Source of the DNA: an uncultured Roseobacter sp.
Lineage (GTDB): Bacteria > Pseudomonadota > Alphaproteobacteria > Rhodobacterales > Rhodobacteraceae
Direction of reading: 5' to 3'
NCBI RefSeq assembly: GCF_947493125.1
Contig: NZ_CANLQB010000004.1
Coordinates: 124,001 to 188,000, forward strand
Length of the DNA: 64,000 nt
The notes under the pieces were generated by a model that saw nothing but the letters and a program-made list of their open reading frames with translations, made no database searches and was not told the DNA's origin. Shown piece after piece: positions 1 through 8,069 of the stretch (positions are counted from its first letter, which is position 1; every line of letters starts with the position of its first letter). The translations under genes and the position numbers were made by a program.

Positions 1-552
1 ATCAGCGGTGAGCTCGGTCTCATGAGTGCGGCCCGCCTGATACATGGCCACCATCGCGTTGGACCAGCGCAGCAGTTGCTCTGACATTCCCTCGGGCACG
101 CCAAGCAGGCGGGCAATCACGCGCACGGGCAGGGCGGTGCAGAAGGCGGGGATCAGGTCGAACGGCCCGTCCGGCAATCGCGCCAACAGATCGTCGCAGA
201 TCGCGTGGATATCTGGCTCTAGCGCCTTGATCCGCCGCGACGTGAAGGCGCGCAGGACAAGGCCGCGCAGACGTGTGTGGTCGGGTGGCTCCAGATCCAG
301 CATCGAGACGCGCTCAACCGCATCGAAATGGGTCAGGTGGGAGGGGGCCTCTGTGCGCTGGTCCTCAAGGACCGCGCGGCCCAGCCGTCGGTCGCGCAGG
401 AGGTTGTGCACGGTGTTGGCATCGAAAACTGCCATCATGCCATAGTCGTCCCAGTATTGGACCGGGTCCTCGGCCAGAACCTGTGCGTAGACCGCGTAAG
501 GGTCCTGAACAAATGCAGGGTCGAGCGGCGATTGCTGGAGCGTCTTTATCAT
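1..552 (-). CDS. Cytochrome P450, N-terminal part (cut by window edge)
   Basis: Partial gene whose 3' end lies outside the window; 184 codons are visible. The protein opens with a QSPLDPAFVQDPY-type segment and carries LDLEPPDHTRLRGLV near residue 90, the helix C block (HxxxR) that contacts the heme propionates in soluble bacterial P450s, followed by a PEG segment before helix F. The heme-cysteine loop is not in the window, so activity cannot be judged. It lies on the same strand just downstream of tpiA. The ATG at 552 fits the family's usual short N-terminus; an in-frame ATG at 591 would add 13 residues but has its AAGG directly against the start codon. Substrate unknown; probably a CYP that works with ferredoxin partners encoded elsewhere. 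Confidence 0.85.
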   Translation of the reverse strand, partial: MIKTLQQSPLDPAFVQDPYAVYAQVLAEDPVQYWDDYGMMAVFDANTVHNLLRDRRLGRAVLEDQRTEAPSHLTHFDAVERVSMLDLEPPDHTRLRGLVLRAFTSRRIKALEPDIHAICDDLLARLPDGPFDLIPAFCTALPVRVIARLLGVPEGMSEQLLRWSNAMVAMYQAGRTHETELTAD

Positions 553-613
553 CTTGCCGGTCTCGTTTGGCGTATGATGTGGCGCGTGCATCCTTGGCTC
601 TGGCAGTTATGGA

Positions 614-1360
614 TCAACTCGCAGCGAGGGCTTCGATGATTGGTGAGAAATCCTCCGCGCTGAGGCTTGCGCCGCCGACGAGCGCCCCGTCGACATTGTC
701 GAGTGCGAAGATGTCGGTCGCGTTCGCGGGTTTGACCGATCCGCCATAGAGCAGGCGGATGTCTGCTGCATCTTCGCCGAAGCGGGCGCCGAGTTCGGTG
801 CGTATCAGCGCATGCACCTCGGCGATCTGTTCCATCGTCGGGATCTTGCCGGTGCCGATGGCCCAGATCGGCTCATAGGCCACAACGAGGGAGGCCGCGG
901 TGCTGCCATCGGGAACGGAGCCCGCGAGCTGTGTCTTGATAACGTCGAGAGCCTCGCCCGCTTCACGTTGCTCCAGGCTTTCGCCGATGCAGACGATGGC
1001 GGTGAGATCGGCCTCATGTGCGGCGCGGGCCTTGGCGGCCACTTGCGCATCGGTTTCTCCATAGGCCTCCCGGCGTTCGGAGTGACCGACGATCACATGG
1101 GTCGCGCCGATCTCGGCAATCATCGCGGCGGAATGATCACCGGTAAAGGCGCCCTTGGCCTCGGAATGACAATCCTGTGCGCCGATGAAAATCGGGCTGC
1201 CGGCGCTGTTCTGCAGGGCATGGGTCAGCAGTGGCGTGGGTGGACAGAGCAGCACGTCGCACGGGCATTCCGGGTGCTTGAGCTTGAGCTCACTTATCAT
1301 GTCGAGACCCGGGATCGAGCCGTTCATCTTCCAATTGCCTGCCGCCAGTTTGCGCCGCAT
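614..1360 (-). CDS. tpiA: Triosephosphate isomerase
   Basis: Interconverts dihydroxyacetone phosphate and glyceraldehyde 3-phosphate in cytosolic glycolysis and gluconeogenesis. The 248-residue length is normal. The substrate-binding block AAGNWKMNG contains Asn9 and Lys11. The electrophilic His93 is in VIVGHSERR, the catalytic base Glu163 is in AYEPIWAIGTG (start of loop 6), and the phosphate-binding GGSVKPAN is near the C-terminus. The start at 1360 is chosen because AGGAGAG lies about 4-6 bases upstream and the family always starts just before the AAGNWKMN strand; upstream in-frame codons would add a tail of about 75 residues with no family counterpart. The P450 gene follows 22-61 bases downstream, depending on its start. 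Confidence 0.97.
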   Translation of the reverse strand: MRRKLAAGNWKMNGSIPGLDMISELKLKHPECPCDVLLCPPTPLLTHALQNSAGSPIFIGAQDCHSEAKGAFTGDHSAAMIAEIGATHVIVGHSERREAYGETDAQVAAKARAAHEADLTAIVCIGESLEQREAGEALDVIKTQLAGSVPDGSTAASLVVAYEPIWAIGTGKIPTMEQIAEVHALIRTELGARFGEDAADIRLLYGGSVKPANATDIFALDNVDGALVGGASLSAEDFSPIIEALAAS

Positions 1361-1668
1361 TGATCTCTCCTGCGATTGTCTAGGTCGTTGGTAACAGGCG
1401 TGCGCACCGGCGGCAATCGACCTGCCGACCTCTGCCATTGTGCGAGCCATGAAAAGCGGCGGGTGAGACGAATTGTGGCACCCTTGGGCTCGGGTCAGAC
1501 CAGTATCGCCGGAGGCTATCTGACGCGCCGTATCGCAGAGGCCCGCACGCAGCTGACGCCCCCCTGACGACCAGATCTTTGGCAACCGATTGCATGTGCG
1601 TGACCTGTCGTTCCCAGATTGCCGAGGAATGTGTTGTGGCGAATTTGTAATACTAAGGAGATTTAGCT
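1361..1668. other. Intergenic stretch without a recognised gene
   Basis: 308 bases between tpiA (minus) and the pseudogene start (plus). No open reading frame here resembles a protein family and I see no tRNA or clear hairpin. It should hold the divergent promoters of tpiA and of the decayed gene. The last part contains AAGGAG just before the ATG at 1669, a good ribosome site for the now broken gene. Confidence 0.5.
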
Positions 1669-2340
1669 ATGAAAGCTGATTATTTCCAATGGGTTCGACT
1701 TGCCTGTGCGTTTCGACCTTTGCGGCCTCCGCAGATTTCGAGGGCCTTGACGCGGTGCTTAGGAGGAGCCTCAACATCTTCGAAACGAACACCAACTGGC
1801 TCAACTTCGGCGGCAACCCGGGTGGGTCGGACCACCAATAGCATGGGAGCTGGCATTTCCTTTGGCATTTTAGGCGCGAAAGCCCGAGGCGGTGCCTAAA
1901 GCGGAGCGCTGCCGGATGGCGTGTGGACTGCCTCTGTCGACCTGTCTTCTTTCAACACTCCGATCAGCGAGGCGCAGCGGCGCTGGCGCTGCCGCGACGC
2001 CACGTTCAACGGCTGCTACATTCCGATAGAACAGATCCCTTTCGATCTCGTGTGGACCAGCTACAGCGTGACATTCGACATCAGCTGGAGCGATGCAACG
2101 GCACACGCCAATGGCTGGGTACAGGAGACATCCTCCGTGCCTTTCGCCATGCGGTGGAGTGAGGTCTACTGGAGCGAACTGCGGTCGATCAGGCCCAGCA
2201 TTCCGGGGATTTCCGCCTCAATGAACAACTGCAGCCATCAGCTGTGCCACTGCCCGCCGGCCAGTGCTGATGGACGCGGCGCTGCTCGGGCTGGGCCGTT
2301 TTGCGCGCAGGCAAGCGTTCAAGAGAAGGAGTGCCGATGT
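1669..2340 (+). pseudogene. Decayed VPLPA-CTERM exported protein gene
   Basis: Pieces of one exported protein can be read, but in different frames. From about 1707 the frame gives CVSTFAASADFEGLD, a signal-peptide end with an ASA|D cleavage site. It continues to NTNWLNFGGNPGG and a stop near 1840. From 1900 to about 2160 another frame gives a beta-rich segment (IPFDLVWTSYSVTFDISWS). Bases 2244-2258 encode VPLPA, then a stop follows. A third frame gives LMDAALLGLGRFARRQAFKRR, which looks like the hydrophobic helix and basic tail of a VPLPA-CTERM sorting domain. The order signal peptide, body, VPLPA, helix, basic tail is the layout of intact family members, and about 670 bases would give about 220 residues. 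AAGGAG precedes the ATG at 1669. At least four frame changes are needed, so it is probably inactive. Confidence 0.65.
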
Positions 2341-2358
2341 TTGGCGGCAAGACGCGGG

Positions 2359-2721
2359 TTACTTGGCCGCCAAATCGGTGTCGAACTTGATGGACTCGCC
2401 GCAGCCGCAGGCTTCGGTCACATTGGGATTGCGGAACTTGAACCCGCTTTCGAGCAGCGAGGTTTCATAGTCGATTTCGGTCCCGAAAAGGAACATCTGC
2501 GCCATGGGCGCGATCATCACCCGCGCGCCGTCCTGCTCGACCACCTCGTCATTGGGGTCGGTCTCTTCGACATACTCCATGGTGTATTCCATCCCCGCGC
2601 AGCCGCCTTTCTTGACACCAATGCGCAAGCCGGCGTGCCCTGCCGAGGTCATCAATTTCGAGACCTGCGCGGCGGCCTTCGGGGTGAGAGTAACGGCCTG
2701 CTTGCCGGGAATACCAAACAT
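2359..2721 (-). CDS. sufA: Iron-sulfur cluster assembly protein, HesB/IscA/SufA family
   Basis: A-type carrier that receives Fe-S clusters from the scaffold and passes them to apoproteins in the cytosol. The protein has 120 residues with an N-terminal LTPKAAAQV start of the HesB domain and three conserved cysteines: Cys41 in KKGGCAGM, and Cys105 and Cys107 in the C-terminal ACGCGES. It is the last gene of a minus-strand group (sufT, O-acetyltransferase, sufA), 24 bases after the acetyltransferase. The link to sufT suggests it belongs to the SUF pathway; the core sufBCDS genes are not in the window. The exact name among the A-type paralogues (SufA, IscA, ErpA) is inferred from context. Confidence 0.9.
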   Translation of the reverse strand: MFGIPGKQAVTLTPKAAAQVSKLMTSAGHAGLRIGVKKGGCAGMEYTMEYVEETDPNDEVVEQDGARVMIAPMAQMFLFGTEIDYETSLLESGFKFRNPNVTEACGCGESIKFDTDLAAK

Positions 2722-2745
2722 CGCAATGCTCCTTTGCCGACCAAT

Positions 2746-3312
2746 TTAGTCAGTCACGTCCTTGGCGACAAGCGGTCGGGCCGGATTTCCCGCAACTGTT
2801 GTCGCGGCGGGAACATCGCGGGTGACGACAGCCCCCGCGCCAATCACCGCATCATCCCCGACGGTCACGCCCGGCAGAAGCAGAGCGCCGCCGCCGATCC
2901 AGACATTCCGCCCGATTTCAATGGGTTGCCCAAACTCCAGCCCGGCGTCGCGGGTGGCCGCATCGCGCGGGTGATCGGCTGTCAGGATTTGTGTCATCGG
3001 GCCGATCTGGGTCATATCGCCGATCCGGATCGGGCAGACATCGAGCAGCACGCAACCGTAGTTGAGGAAAACATCCGCGCCCAGATGGATGTTGTAGCCG
3101 TAGTCCACATAGAAGGGCGCGCGGATGGCGCAGCTTGAGCCTCGGCTGCCAAGCCATTGATCCAAAATTATTTTGCGTGTTTCGCCATCCGATACGATTG
3201 TGCCGTTGTAGCTGCGCTGGAGTGTCTGACTGGCCGCACGCTCACGCACAAGCTCCGGGTCACCGGGGCGATAGAGTTCGCCGGCGATCATCTTCTGTTT
3301 TTCGCCTGTCAT
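2746..3312 (-). CDS. Sugar O-acetyltransferase, LacA/Maa hexapeptide family
   Basis: 188 residues. The N-terminal MIAGELYRPGDPEL block is the Mac domain typical of maltose and galactoside O-acetyltransferases. It is followed by left-handed beta-helix hexapeptide repeats (IGDMTQIGPMTQI, IGRNVWIGGGALLLPGVTVGDDAVIGAGAVV) ending in GNPARPLV. The catalytic His is expected in TADHPRD, the block that matches the family's acetyl-CoA site. It should move acetyl from acetyl-CoA to a sugar hydroxyl; the natural acceptor is uncertain in this family. It starts 8 bases after the sufT stop, so it is probably co-transcribed, with no obvious functional link to Fe-S assembly. There is no strong ribosome site before the ATG at 3312, consistent with translational coupling. 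Confidence 0.88.
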   Translation of the reverse strand: MTGEKQKMIAGELYRPGDPELVRERAASQTLQRSYNGTIVSDGETRKIILDQWLGSRGSSCAIRAPFYVDYGYNIHLGADVFLNYGCVLLDVCPIRIGDMTQIGPMTQILTADHPRDAATRDAGLEFGQPIEIGRNVWIGGGALLLPGVTVGDDAVIGAGAVVTRDVPAATTVAGNPARPLVAKDVTD

Positions 3313-3320
3313 GCAGGGGC

Positions 3321-3683
3321 TTACATGAAGCCCAGTTCGAGCCGCGCCTCGTCGGACATCATGTCCATGCCCCACGGCGGCTCCCAGACCAGTTCGACGT
3401 TGACGTGCTTCACGCCCGGCAGCGGCTCCACCGCGTCGGCGACCCAGCCCGGCATCTCGCCGGCCACGGGACACCCCGGCGCGGTGAGCGACATCTTGAT
3501 CGCCACCTCGTTTTCGTCATTGATGTCAATGGTATAGATCAGGCCAAGCTCATAGATATTGACCGGAATCTCGGGGTCGTAGACCGTCCGACAGGCCTCC
3601 ACCACCGGCTCGTAGAGCGGGTGATCGGTCGAGGACGGCGCGATCAGAGGCGCGCCTTCGAGCTGTTCGGATGTGTTGGTCAT
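3321..3683 (-). CDS. sufT: SUF system Fe-S assembly protein SufT (MIP18/DUF59)
   Basis: 120 residues. An approximately 25-residue variable N-terminus precedes the MIP18 (DUF59) domain. The hallmark YDPEIPVNIYELGLIY is at residues 35-50 and the conserved cysteine is Cys71 in TAPGCPVAGEMPG. Members assist maturation of Fe-S proteins together with SUF components in the cytosol. It is the first gene of the minus-strand group with the O-acetyltransferase and sufA. The upstream region (3684-4045) is shared with the divergent monooxygenase gene. Confidence 0.92.
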   Translation of the reverse strand: MTNTSEQLEGAPLIAPSSTDHPLYEPVVEACRTVYDPEIPVNIYELGLIYTIDINDENEVAIKMSLTAPGCPVAGEMPGWVADAVEPLPGVKHVNVELVWEPPWGMDMMSDEARLELGFM

Positions 3684-3849
3684 CGAGGGCCTCGCTGGTT
3701 TTTCTTACCTTTTTAGATAGGATTTGCAGCAGGCGGAGTAAAGAGCCGCTTGCACAGAGCTTACCGCAGCGCACGCGCAACGGCTTGGGCCCAAGTGCGG
3801 CCCTCTGCCGCGCATATGCCTGAAGTCGCTGCGTTTGGTGGAAAAACCA

Positions 3850-3906
3850 ACGTCGGTATGACGTCGGTATCACGTCGGTATTATGTCGGTGCGCGACGTC
3901 GGTGTC
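3850..3906 (+). repeat. Five phased 11-bp direct repeats (ACGTCGGTATN)
   Basis: Copies start at 3850, 3861, 3872, 3883 and 3896. The first three read ACGTCGGTAT plus one base, the fourth ATGTCGGTGCG and the fifth ACGTCGGTGTC. The spacings of 11, 11, 11 and 13 are close to one helical turn, as in arrays bound by multimeric regulators. They lie about 140-195 bases before the monooxygenase start and a similar distance from the sufT start, in the longest intergenic stretch next to these genes. The function as a regulator array is inferred; the repetition itself is plain in the sequence. Confidence 0.7.
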
Positions 3907-3937
3907 CGGGCGAAACGCTGCAAAACACCCGCACGAT

Positions 3938-3961
3938 GACCGCGGGGTTAACCCCGCGGTC
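3938..3961. promoter_or_regulatory. Perfect 24-bp palindrome, candidate operator
   Basis: The half-site GACCGCGGGGTT is followed immediately by its exact reverse complement with no spacer. Such a gapless palindrome suits a dimeric DNA-binding protein better than an RNA hairpin. It lies 85 bases before the monooxygenase gene and 32 bases after the last phased repeat. The remainder of 3684-4045 (362 bases without a gene) shows no further structure I can name. Confidence 0.55.
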
Positions 3962-4045
3962 GGTGCGGGTTCGGGCTCATACCAAGGAAGTGGTCGCTTT
4001 GCGGCGCGCCCTCGGGTTACCCTCTTCGTGTCTAACGGGAGGTAG

Positions 4046-5851
4046 ATGATGCTGGATTCAACAATAAACGATCAGGTCACGGAGTTTCTGGACCGCTTTG
4101 GCGCCGCACTGGAAGCGGGGGATGTGGACGCGGCGGCGGAGATGTTCCAGGCCGACAGCTACTGGCGCGATCTGGTGAGCTTCACCTGGAACATCAAGAC
4201 GATGGAGGGCCGCGAGCAGGTGCGCGACATGCTGGCGGCGCAGCTGGGGTCGACCAAACCCAAGGCGTGGCGGCTGGCCGAGGGAGAGCTGCCCACCGAG
4301 GAGGGCGGGATCGTGACCGCCTGGATCACTTTCGAGACGGAGGTGGCGCGCGGCTATGGGCTGGTGCGGCTCAAGGACGGGCTGATCTGGACGCTGCTGA
4401 CCACGATGGTGGAGCTGAAGGGCCATGAGGAGCCGCTGGGATACGAGCGGCCTCTGGGCGCCAAGCACGGCGCGGGCAAGCACCGCAAGACCTGGAAGGA
4501 GGAGATCGAGGAGGAGCGCGCGACCCTTGGCTACAGCAAACAGCCCTATACGGTGATCATCGGCGGCGGGCAGGGTGGCATCGCTCTGGGCGCGCGGCTG
4601 CGTCAACTGGGCGTTCCGACAATCATTGTCGAGAAGAATGAGAAGCCCGGCGACAGCTGGCGCAACCGGTACAAGTCGCTCTGCCTGCATGACCCGGTCT
4701 GGTACGACCATTTGCCCTATCTGCCGTTCCCGCCGAACTGGCCCGTCTTTGCGCCCAAGGACAAGATCGGCGACTGGCTGGAGATGTACACGAAGATCAT
4801 GGAGCTGAACTATTGGACCCGCTCCGAGGTTCAGAAGGCGGAGTGGGACGACACCGCCAAGGAATGGATTGTCAAGGTCGACCGCGACGGCGAAGAGGTG
4901 GTGCTGCGGCCCAAACAGCTCGTCTTTGCCACCGGCATGTCGGGCAAGGCGAATGTGCCGGAGTTCCCGGGTATGGAGAGCTTCAAGGGCGATCAGCATC
5001 ATTCCAGCAAGCACCCCGGACCGGACGCCTACAAAGGCAAGAAGGCCGTGGTGATCGGCTCGAACAACTCCGCCCACGACATCTGTGCCGCGCTCTGGGA
5101 GAACGATGTGGATGTGACCATGGTGCAGCGGTCAACGACCCATATCGTGCGCTCGGACCCGCTGATGGAGATCGGGCTGGGCGATCTTTACTCCGAGAAG
5201 GCGGTGGAAAACGGCGTCACCCACCACAAGGCGGATCTGATCTTTGCCTCGCTGCCCTACAAGATCCTGCATGAGTTCCAGATCCCGGTCTATGAGAAGA
5301 TCAAGGAGGTGGATGCCGAGTTCTACGCCGGGCTTGAGAAGGCGGGTTTCCAGCTCGACTGGGGCGCGGACGGCTCGGGGCTTTTCATGAAGTACCTGCG
5401 GCGCGGCTCGGGCTATTACATCGACGTGGGGGCCTCCCAGCTGATCATCGACGGCAAGGTCAAGCTCAAGGCCGGGCAGGTCACGGAGGTGGTCGAGGAC
5501 GGGGTGCTGCTCGACGATGGCACCAAGCTGGAGGCGGATGTGATCGTCTATGCCACGGGCTATGGCTCGATGAATGGCTGGGTGGCGGATCTCATCGATC
5601 AGGAGACCGCGGACCGGGTCGGCAAGGTCTGGGGCCTGGGCTCGGACACGCCGAAGGACCCGGGGCCCTGGGAAGGCGAGCAACGCAATATGTGGAAGCC
5701 CACGCAGGTGGAGAACCTGTGGATGCATGGCGGCAACCTGCATCAGTCGCGGCATTATTCGCAGTTCCTGTCGCTGCAGATCAAGGCGCGGATGGAGGGC
5801 ATCGACACGCCCGTCTACGGGCTGCAGGAGGTGCATCACACCGGACGGTGA
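4046..5851 (+). CDS. Flavin-containing monooxygenase with N-terminal NTF2-like domain
   Basis: 601 residues. Residues 1-130 look like an NTF2/SnoaL-like fold (FLDRFGAALEAGDVDAAAEMF, then LVRLKDGLIWTLLTT). From about 168 a Rossmann FAD site follows, IIGGGQGGIALG (173-178), with acidic strand end IIVEKNEKPGDSWR. A second dinucleotide motif, VVIGSNNSAHD at about 336-345, should bind NADPH, and VIVYATGY is the late FMO/TrkA-like ATG motif. It probably oxygenates a small molecule at N, S or a ketone using NADPH and O2; the substrate is not predictable. GGGAGGT lies just before tandem ATGs at 4046 and 4049, and spacing favours 4049 slightly. The upstream region carries phased repeats and a palindrome, so the gene may be tightly regulated. 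A GC-rich hairpin follows the stop. Confidence 0.88.
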   Translation: MMLDSTINDQVTEFLDRFGAALEAGDVDAAAEMFQADSYWRDLVSFTWNIKTMEGREQVRDMLAAQLGSTKPKAWRLAEGELPTEEGGIVTAWITFETEVARGYGLVRLKDGLIWTLLTTMVELKGHEEPLGYERPLGAKHGAGKHRKTWKEEIEEERATLGYSKQPYTVIIGGGQGGIALGARLRQLGVPTIIVEKNEKPGDSWRNRYKSLCLHDPVWYDHLPYLPFPPNWPVFAPKDKIGDWLEMYTKIMELNYWTRSEVQKAEWDDTAKEWIVKVDRDGEEVVLRPKQLVFATGMSGKANVPEFPGMESFKGDQHHSSKHPGPDAYKGKKAVVIGSNNSAHDICAALWENDVDVTMVQRSTTHIVRSDPLMEIGLGDLYSEKAVENGVTHHKADLIFASLPYKILHEFQIPVYEKIKEVDAEFYAGLEKAGFQLDWGADGSGLFMKYLRRGSGYYIDVGASQLIIDGKVKLKAGQVTEVVEDGVLLDDGTKLEADVIVYATGYGSMNGWVADLIDQETADRVGKVWGLGSDTPKDPGPWEGEQRNMWKPTQVENLWMHGGNLHQSRHYSQFLSLQIKARMEGIDTPVYGLQEVHHTGR

Positions 5852-5853
5852 CA

Positions 5854-5877
5854 CCTCGGGCGGCGCCCCGCCCGAGG
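5854..5877 (+). terminator. GC-rich hairpin after the monooxygenase gene
   Basis: A perfect 10-bp stem, CCTCGGGCGG with CCGCCCGAGG, and a 4-base loop start two bases after the monooxygenase stop codon. There is no T-run, so it may end transcription inefficiently or protect the mRNA 3' end. Confidence 0.5.
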
Positions 5878-6041
5878 GGCGCGCGCCCGGTGCGAGGCCG
5901 GGGCGCCCTGCCGCTCTTTCGGTGACTTGTCGCCGCGGATCCACCGTGGGATGTGGTCTCAGGATGCAGGAGGCGCACGGGGGTGTTGCCAAAGGCGTCT
6001 CTGGTGGAGATCGTGGGGCGGTGAGCTTGGAGGAGTTGGGA

Positions 6042-6890
6042 ATGATCAGAGCATGGGCTTGGGCCGCGGTGGCGGTCGTCTGGGCGGGGGCAGGGCAGGC
6101 GGCCTGCGCCAGCGACGAGGAGATTGCGCGTTATGTGGCGGACTACACCCGTCTGACGCCGGCCAAGGCGCTGGCGGTCGGGGCGTCGATGGAGGAGGCG
6201 CGCTGCACGCAGGCCAAGCTGGCCGCGGCCCTGGAGCCGGTGATGGGGCCGGTCGTGGGCTACAAGGCCGGGCTGACCAGTGCGCCCGCGCAGGAGCGCT
6301 TCGGGGTCACGGAACCGGTGCAGGGTGTGCTCTATGAGAAGTCGCTGCTGCCGGACGGGGCCAGTGTGCCGCTCACGTTCGGGGCGCGCCCGGTCTTTGA
6401 GGCGGATCTTTTGCTGGTGGTCGGTGATGCGGCGCTCAACGAGGCGACGAGTACCGAGGAGGCGATGCAGCATATCGCCGCCGTTCGCCCGTTCATCGAA
6501 CTGCCGGATCTGATGCTGGACCCGGATCAGCCCTTCACCGCCGCGACGCTGACGGCGATCGGTGTGGGCCCGCGCCTCGGCGTCATGGGGGCCGAGATTC
6601 CGGTGGATGATCCTGCGGCGATGCACGCAGCCCTCGGCAACATGACCGTGCGGCTGGCGGCGGCGGATGGCGAGGTGCTGGCGGAGGTGCCGGGCAAGGC
6701 GGTGCTGGGTCACCCCGTGCAGAGCGCCTTGTGGCTGATGTCGAAGGGCATCACCTTTCAGCCGGGCGATGTGATCAGCGTGGGCTCTTTCGGTCCGCTG
6801 GTGCCGCCCGCGAAGGGCAAGGGCGGCGCGCAGGCCTCCTATATCGGGCTGCCGGGCGATCCGTCGGTCAGCGTGACCTTCACCGAGTGA
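6042..6890 (+). CDS. Exported hydratase-fold protein (2-keto-4-pentenoate hydratase/FAH-like)
   Basis: 282 residues. The start at 6042 is chosen for GGAGGAG upstream. Residues 1 to about 20 form a signal peptide (MIRAWAWAAVAVVWAGAGQA|A). The mature part matches the 2-keto-4-pentenoate hydratase (MhpD) family: GYKAGLTS, the substrate loop around FGVTEPVQGVLYE, FEADLLLVV with the metal-binding acidic residues, FIELPDLML, and a C-terminal GDVISVGSFGPLVPPAKG. Family enzymes hydrate 2-hydroxypenta-2,4-dienoates in the cytosol during aromatic degradation. Here the signal peptide places it in the periplasm and no meta-cleavage genes are nearby, so its reaction may differ. Confidence 0.8.
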   Translation: MIRAWAWAAVAVVWAGAGQAACASDEEIARYVADYTRLTPAKALAVGASMEEARCTQAKLAAALEPVMGPVVGYKAGLTSAPAQERFGVTEPVQGVLYEKSLLPDGASVPLTFGARPVFEADLLLVVGDAALNEATSTEEAMQHIAAVRPFIELPDLMLDPDQPFTAATLTAIGVGPRLGVMGAEIPVDDPAAMHAALGNMTVRLAAADGEVLAEVPGKAVLGHPVQSALWLMSKGITFQPGDVISVGSFGPLVPPAKGKGGAQASYIGLPGDPSVSVTFTE

Positions 6891-6973
6891 TCGCGCGCTG
6901 CGGGTCGGGCTTGCCAATCGCTGCGCCGGGCGTTTGACTAGGGCAGAGGACACAGGCCACAGGAGAGATTGCT

Positions 6974-7297
6974 TTGCTAGAGATCAGCACGAACAAGGTC
7001 GTCCGGGTGATTTTGCTTGCGCGGGAGTATGGGCCCGAAAGCCACCAGCTCTCCGACTACATCTCCAGTCTCAACGACGAGGAGGCGGCGAATCTCGTGG
7101 CGATCATGTGGGTCGGGCGCGAGAGTTTCGAGGCCGAGGATTGGGACGAGGCGCTGGCCACGGCGGTGGCGGAGGCAACGGCGCCGACGGAGAATTACCT
7201 GTCCGGGATGCCGGAGCTGCCCGACCATCTGGAGGCGGGGTTGGAAGCGCTGGGGATCGACGTCACGGATGCGGAGGATCACTTCCGCGACGGTTAG
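6974..7297 (+). CDS. DUF3775 family protein
   Basis: 107 residues, acidic and soluble. It resembles the DUF3775 family: an N-terminal LEISTNKVVRVILLAREY, then SLNDEEAANLVAIMWVGRES and a helical acidic C-terminus. The family has no assigned function. The start is a TTG at 6974 with AGGAGAG about 6 bases upstream; no ATG or GTG in frame would keep the conserved N-terminus. It stands alone on the plus strand. Confidence 0.75.
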   Translation: MLEISTNKVVRVILLAREYGPESHQLSDYISSLNDEEAANLVAIMWVGRESFEAEDWDEALATAVAEATAPTENYLSGMPELPDHLEAGLEALGIDVTDAEDHFRDG

Positions 7298-7440
7298 GGG
7301 GTGAGGGGCGCGGCAAAGGTGCCTCGGAGACAGGTGGACTGATCTGTTTTGGCCGGGGCTGTTTGACCTCAAGCACGTCCCGCTGTTCAGGGTCGGCGCG
7401 TCCCTGTAGACTGGCGCAATATTGATTGAGGTAGATTTTC

Positions 7441-7986
7441 ATGGTGTTTTTGAAAGAGCTCTCCGCCATTCTTGCGGAGCTTGGTTTCAGTTTCTGGCAG
7501 TTGGTCGTTCTGGCCGTGGCGTTGGTCTTTCGGCGGGACGTGAGCCTGCTGGCCCAGAGAGTGTCGAAATTCAAACTGGCGGGGAATGAGATAGAGCTGG
7601 ACCGGGACAGTAATCCGATTTCCGACCTGCTGGACCTGAAATCGGAGATTGCGGAAAAGAACCTCGAAGCTGAGCAGCTCGCCGGTGAAATCGAAGAGAA
7701 GATTCACCTTCGGACGCTTGGCGCGATGATAAACATCAAGAAAAACACGTCCTTCCTGTGGGAGGCCGGGTTCGTCAAGAACACCGGGACAGCCGTCGCG
7801 CAGATCAGGCGAAACACGCTGCAGAGGGTCAGCCCCGATCTGGAGCTCCTGGAAGAATTGGAGCTCATCTCCACCAGCCGCCGGAGCGTCTATCAGGGGT
7901 TCGATGGAGACGAGGTGCTTGAGATCGCCGTCGAGATTGAGTCGCCTGACTTGAGAACCCTGGTTCAAGAAGCGGAAAGATACTGA
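7441..7986 (+). CDS. Orphan membrane-anchored coiled-coil protein
   Basis: 181 residues; I do not recognise the family. Residues about 12-32 (LGFSFWQLVVLAVALVF) form one membrane segment. They are followed by a basic stretch and an acidic helical region of heptad character (SDLLDLKSEIAEKNLEAEQLAGEIEEKI, residues about 60-88). The C-terminal 90 residues (LWEAGFVKNTGTAVAQIRRN...LEELELI) look like a small alpha/beta or winged-helix-like domain. Composition differs from its GC-rich neighbours (more Lys, Glu, Ile). It lies between the DUF3775 gene and the convergent RimK-type gene. Orphan or accessory origin is possible. Confidence 0.65.
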   Translation: MVFLKELSAILAELGFSFWQLVVLAVALVFRRDVSLLAQRVSKFKLAGNEIELDRDSNPISDLLDLKSEIAEKNLEAEQLAGEIEEKIHLRTLGAMINIKKNTSFLWEAGFVKNTGTAVAQIRRNTLQRVSPDLELLEELELISTSRRSVYQGFDGDEVLEIAVEIESPDLRTLVQEAERY

Positions 7987-8069
7987 CGCTTCTGCCCGCG
8001 GCGTGCCATCCGGTCTCAAAGGGGCCGGCGGCCGGGGAGGGGCCTTGAGCGCGCCTAGACAGGGGGGCG

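Noticed and set aside
1921-3138. 405-residue plus-strand open frame from the pseudogene through sufA and the acetyltransferase
   Set aside because: Only its first ~80 codons resemble a protein; the rest is antisense to sufA and the acetyltransferase. Treated as part of the decayed VPLPA-CTERM gene.
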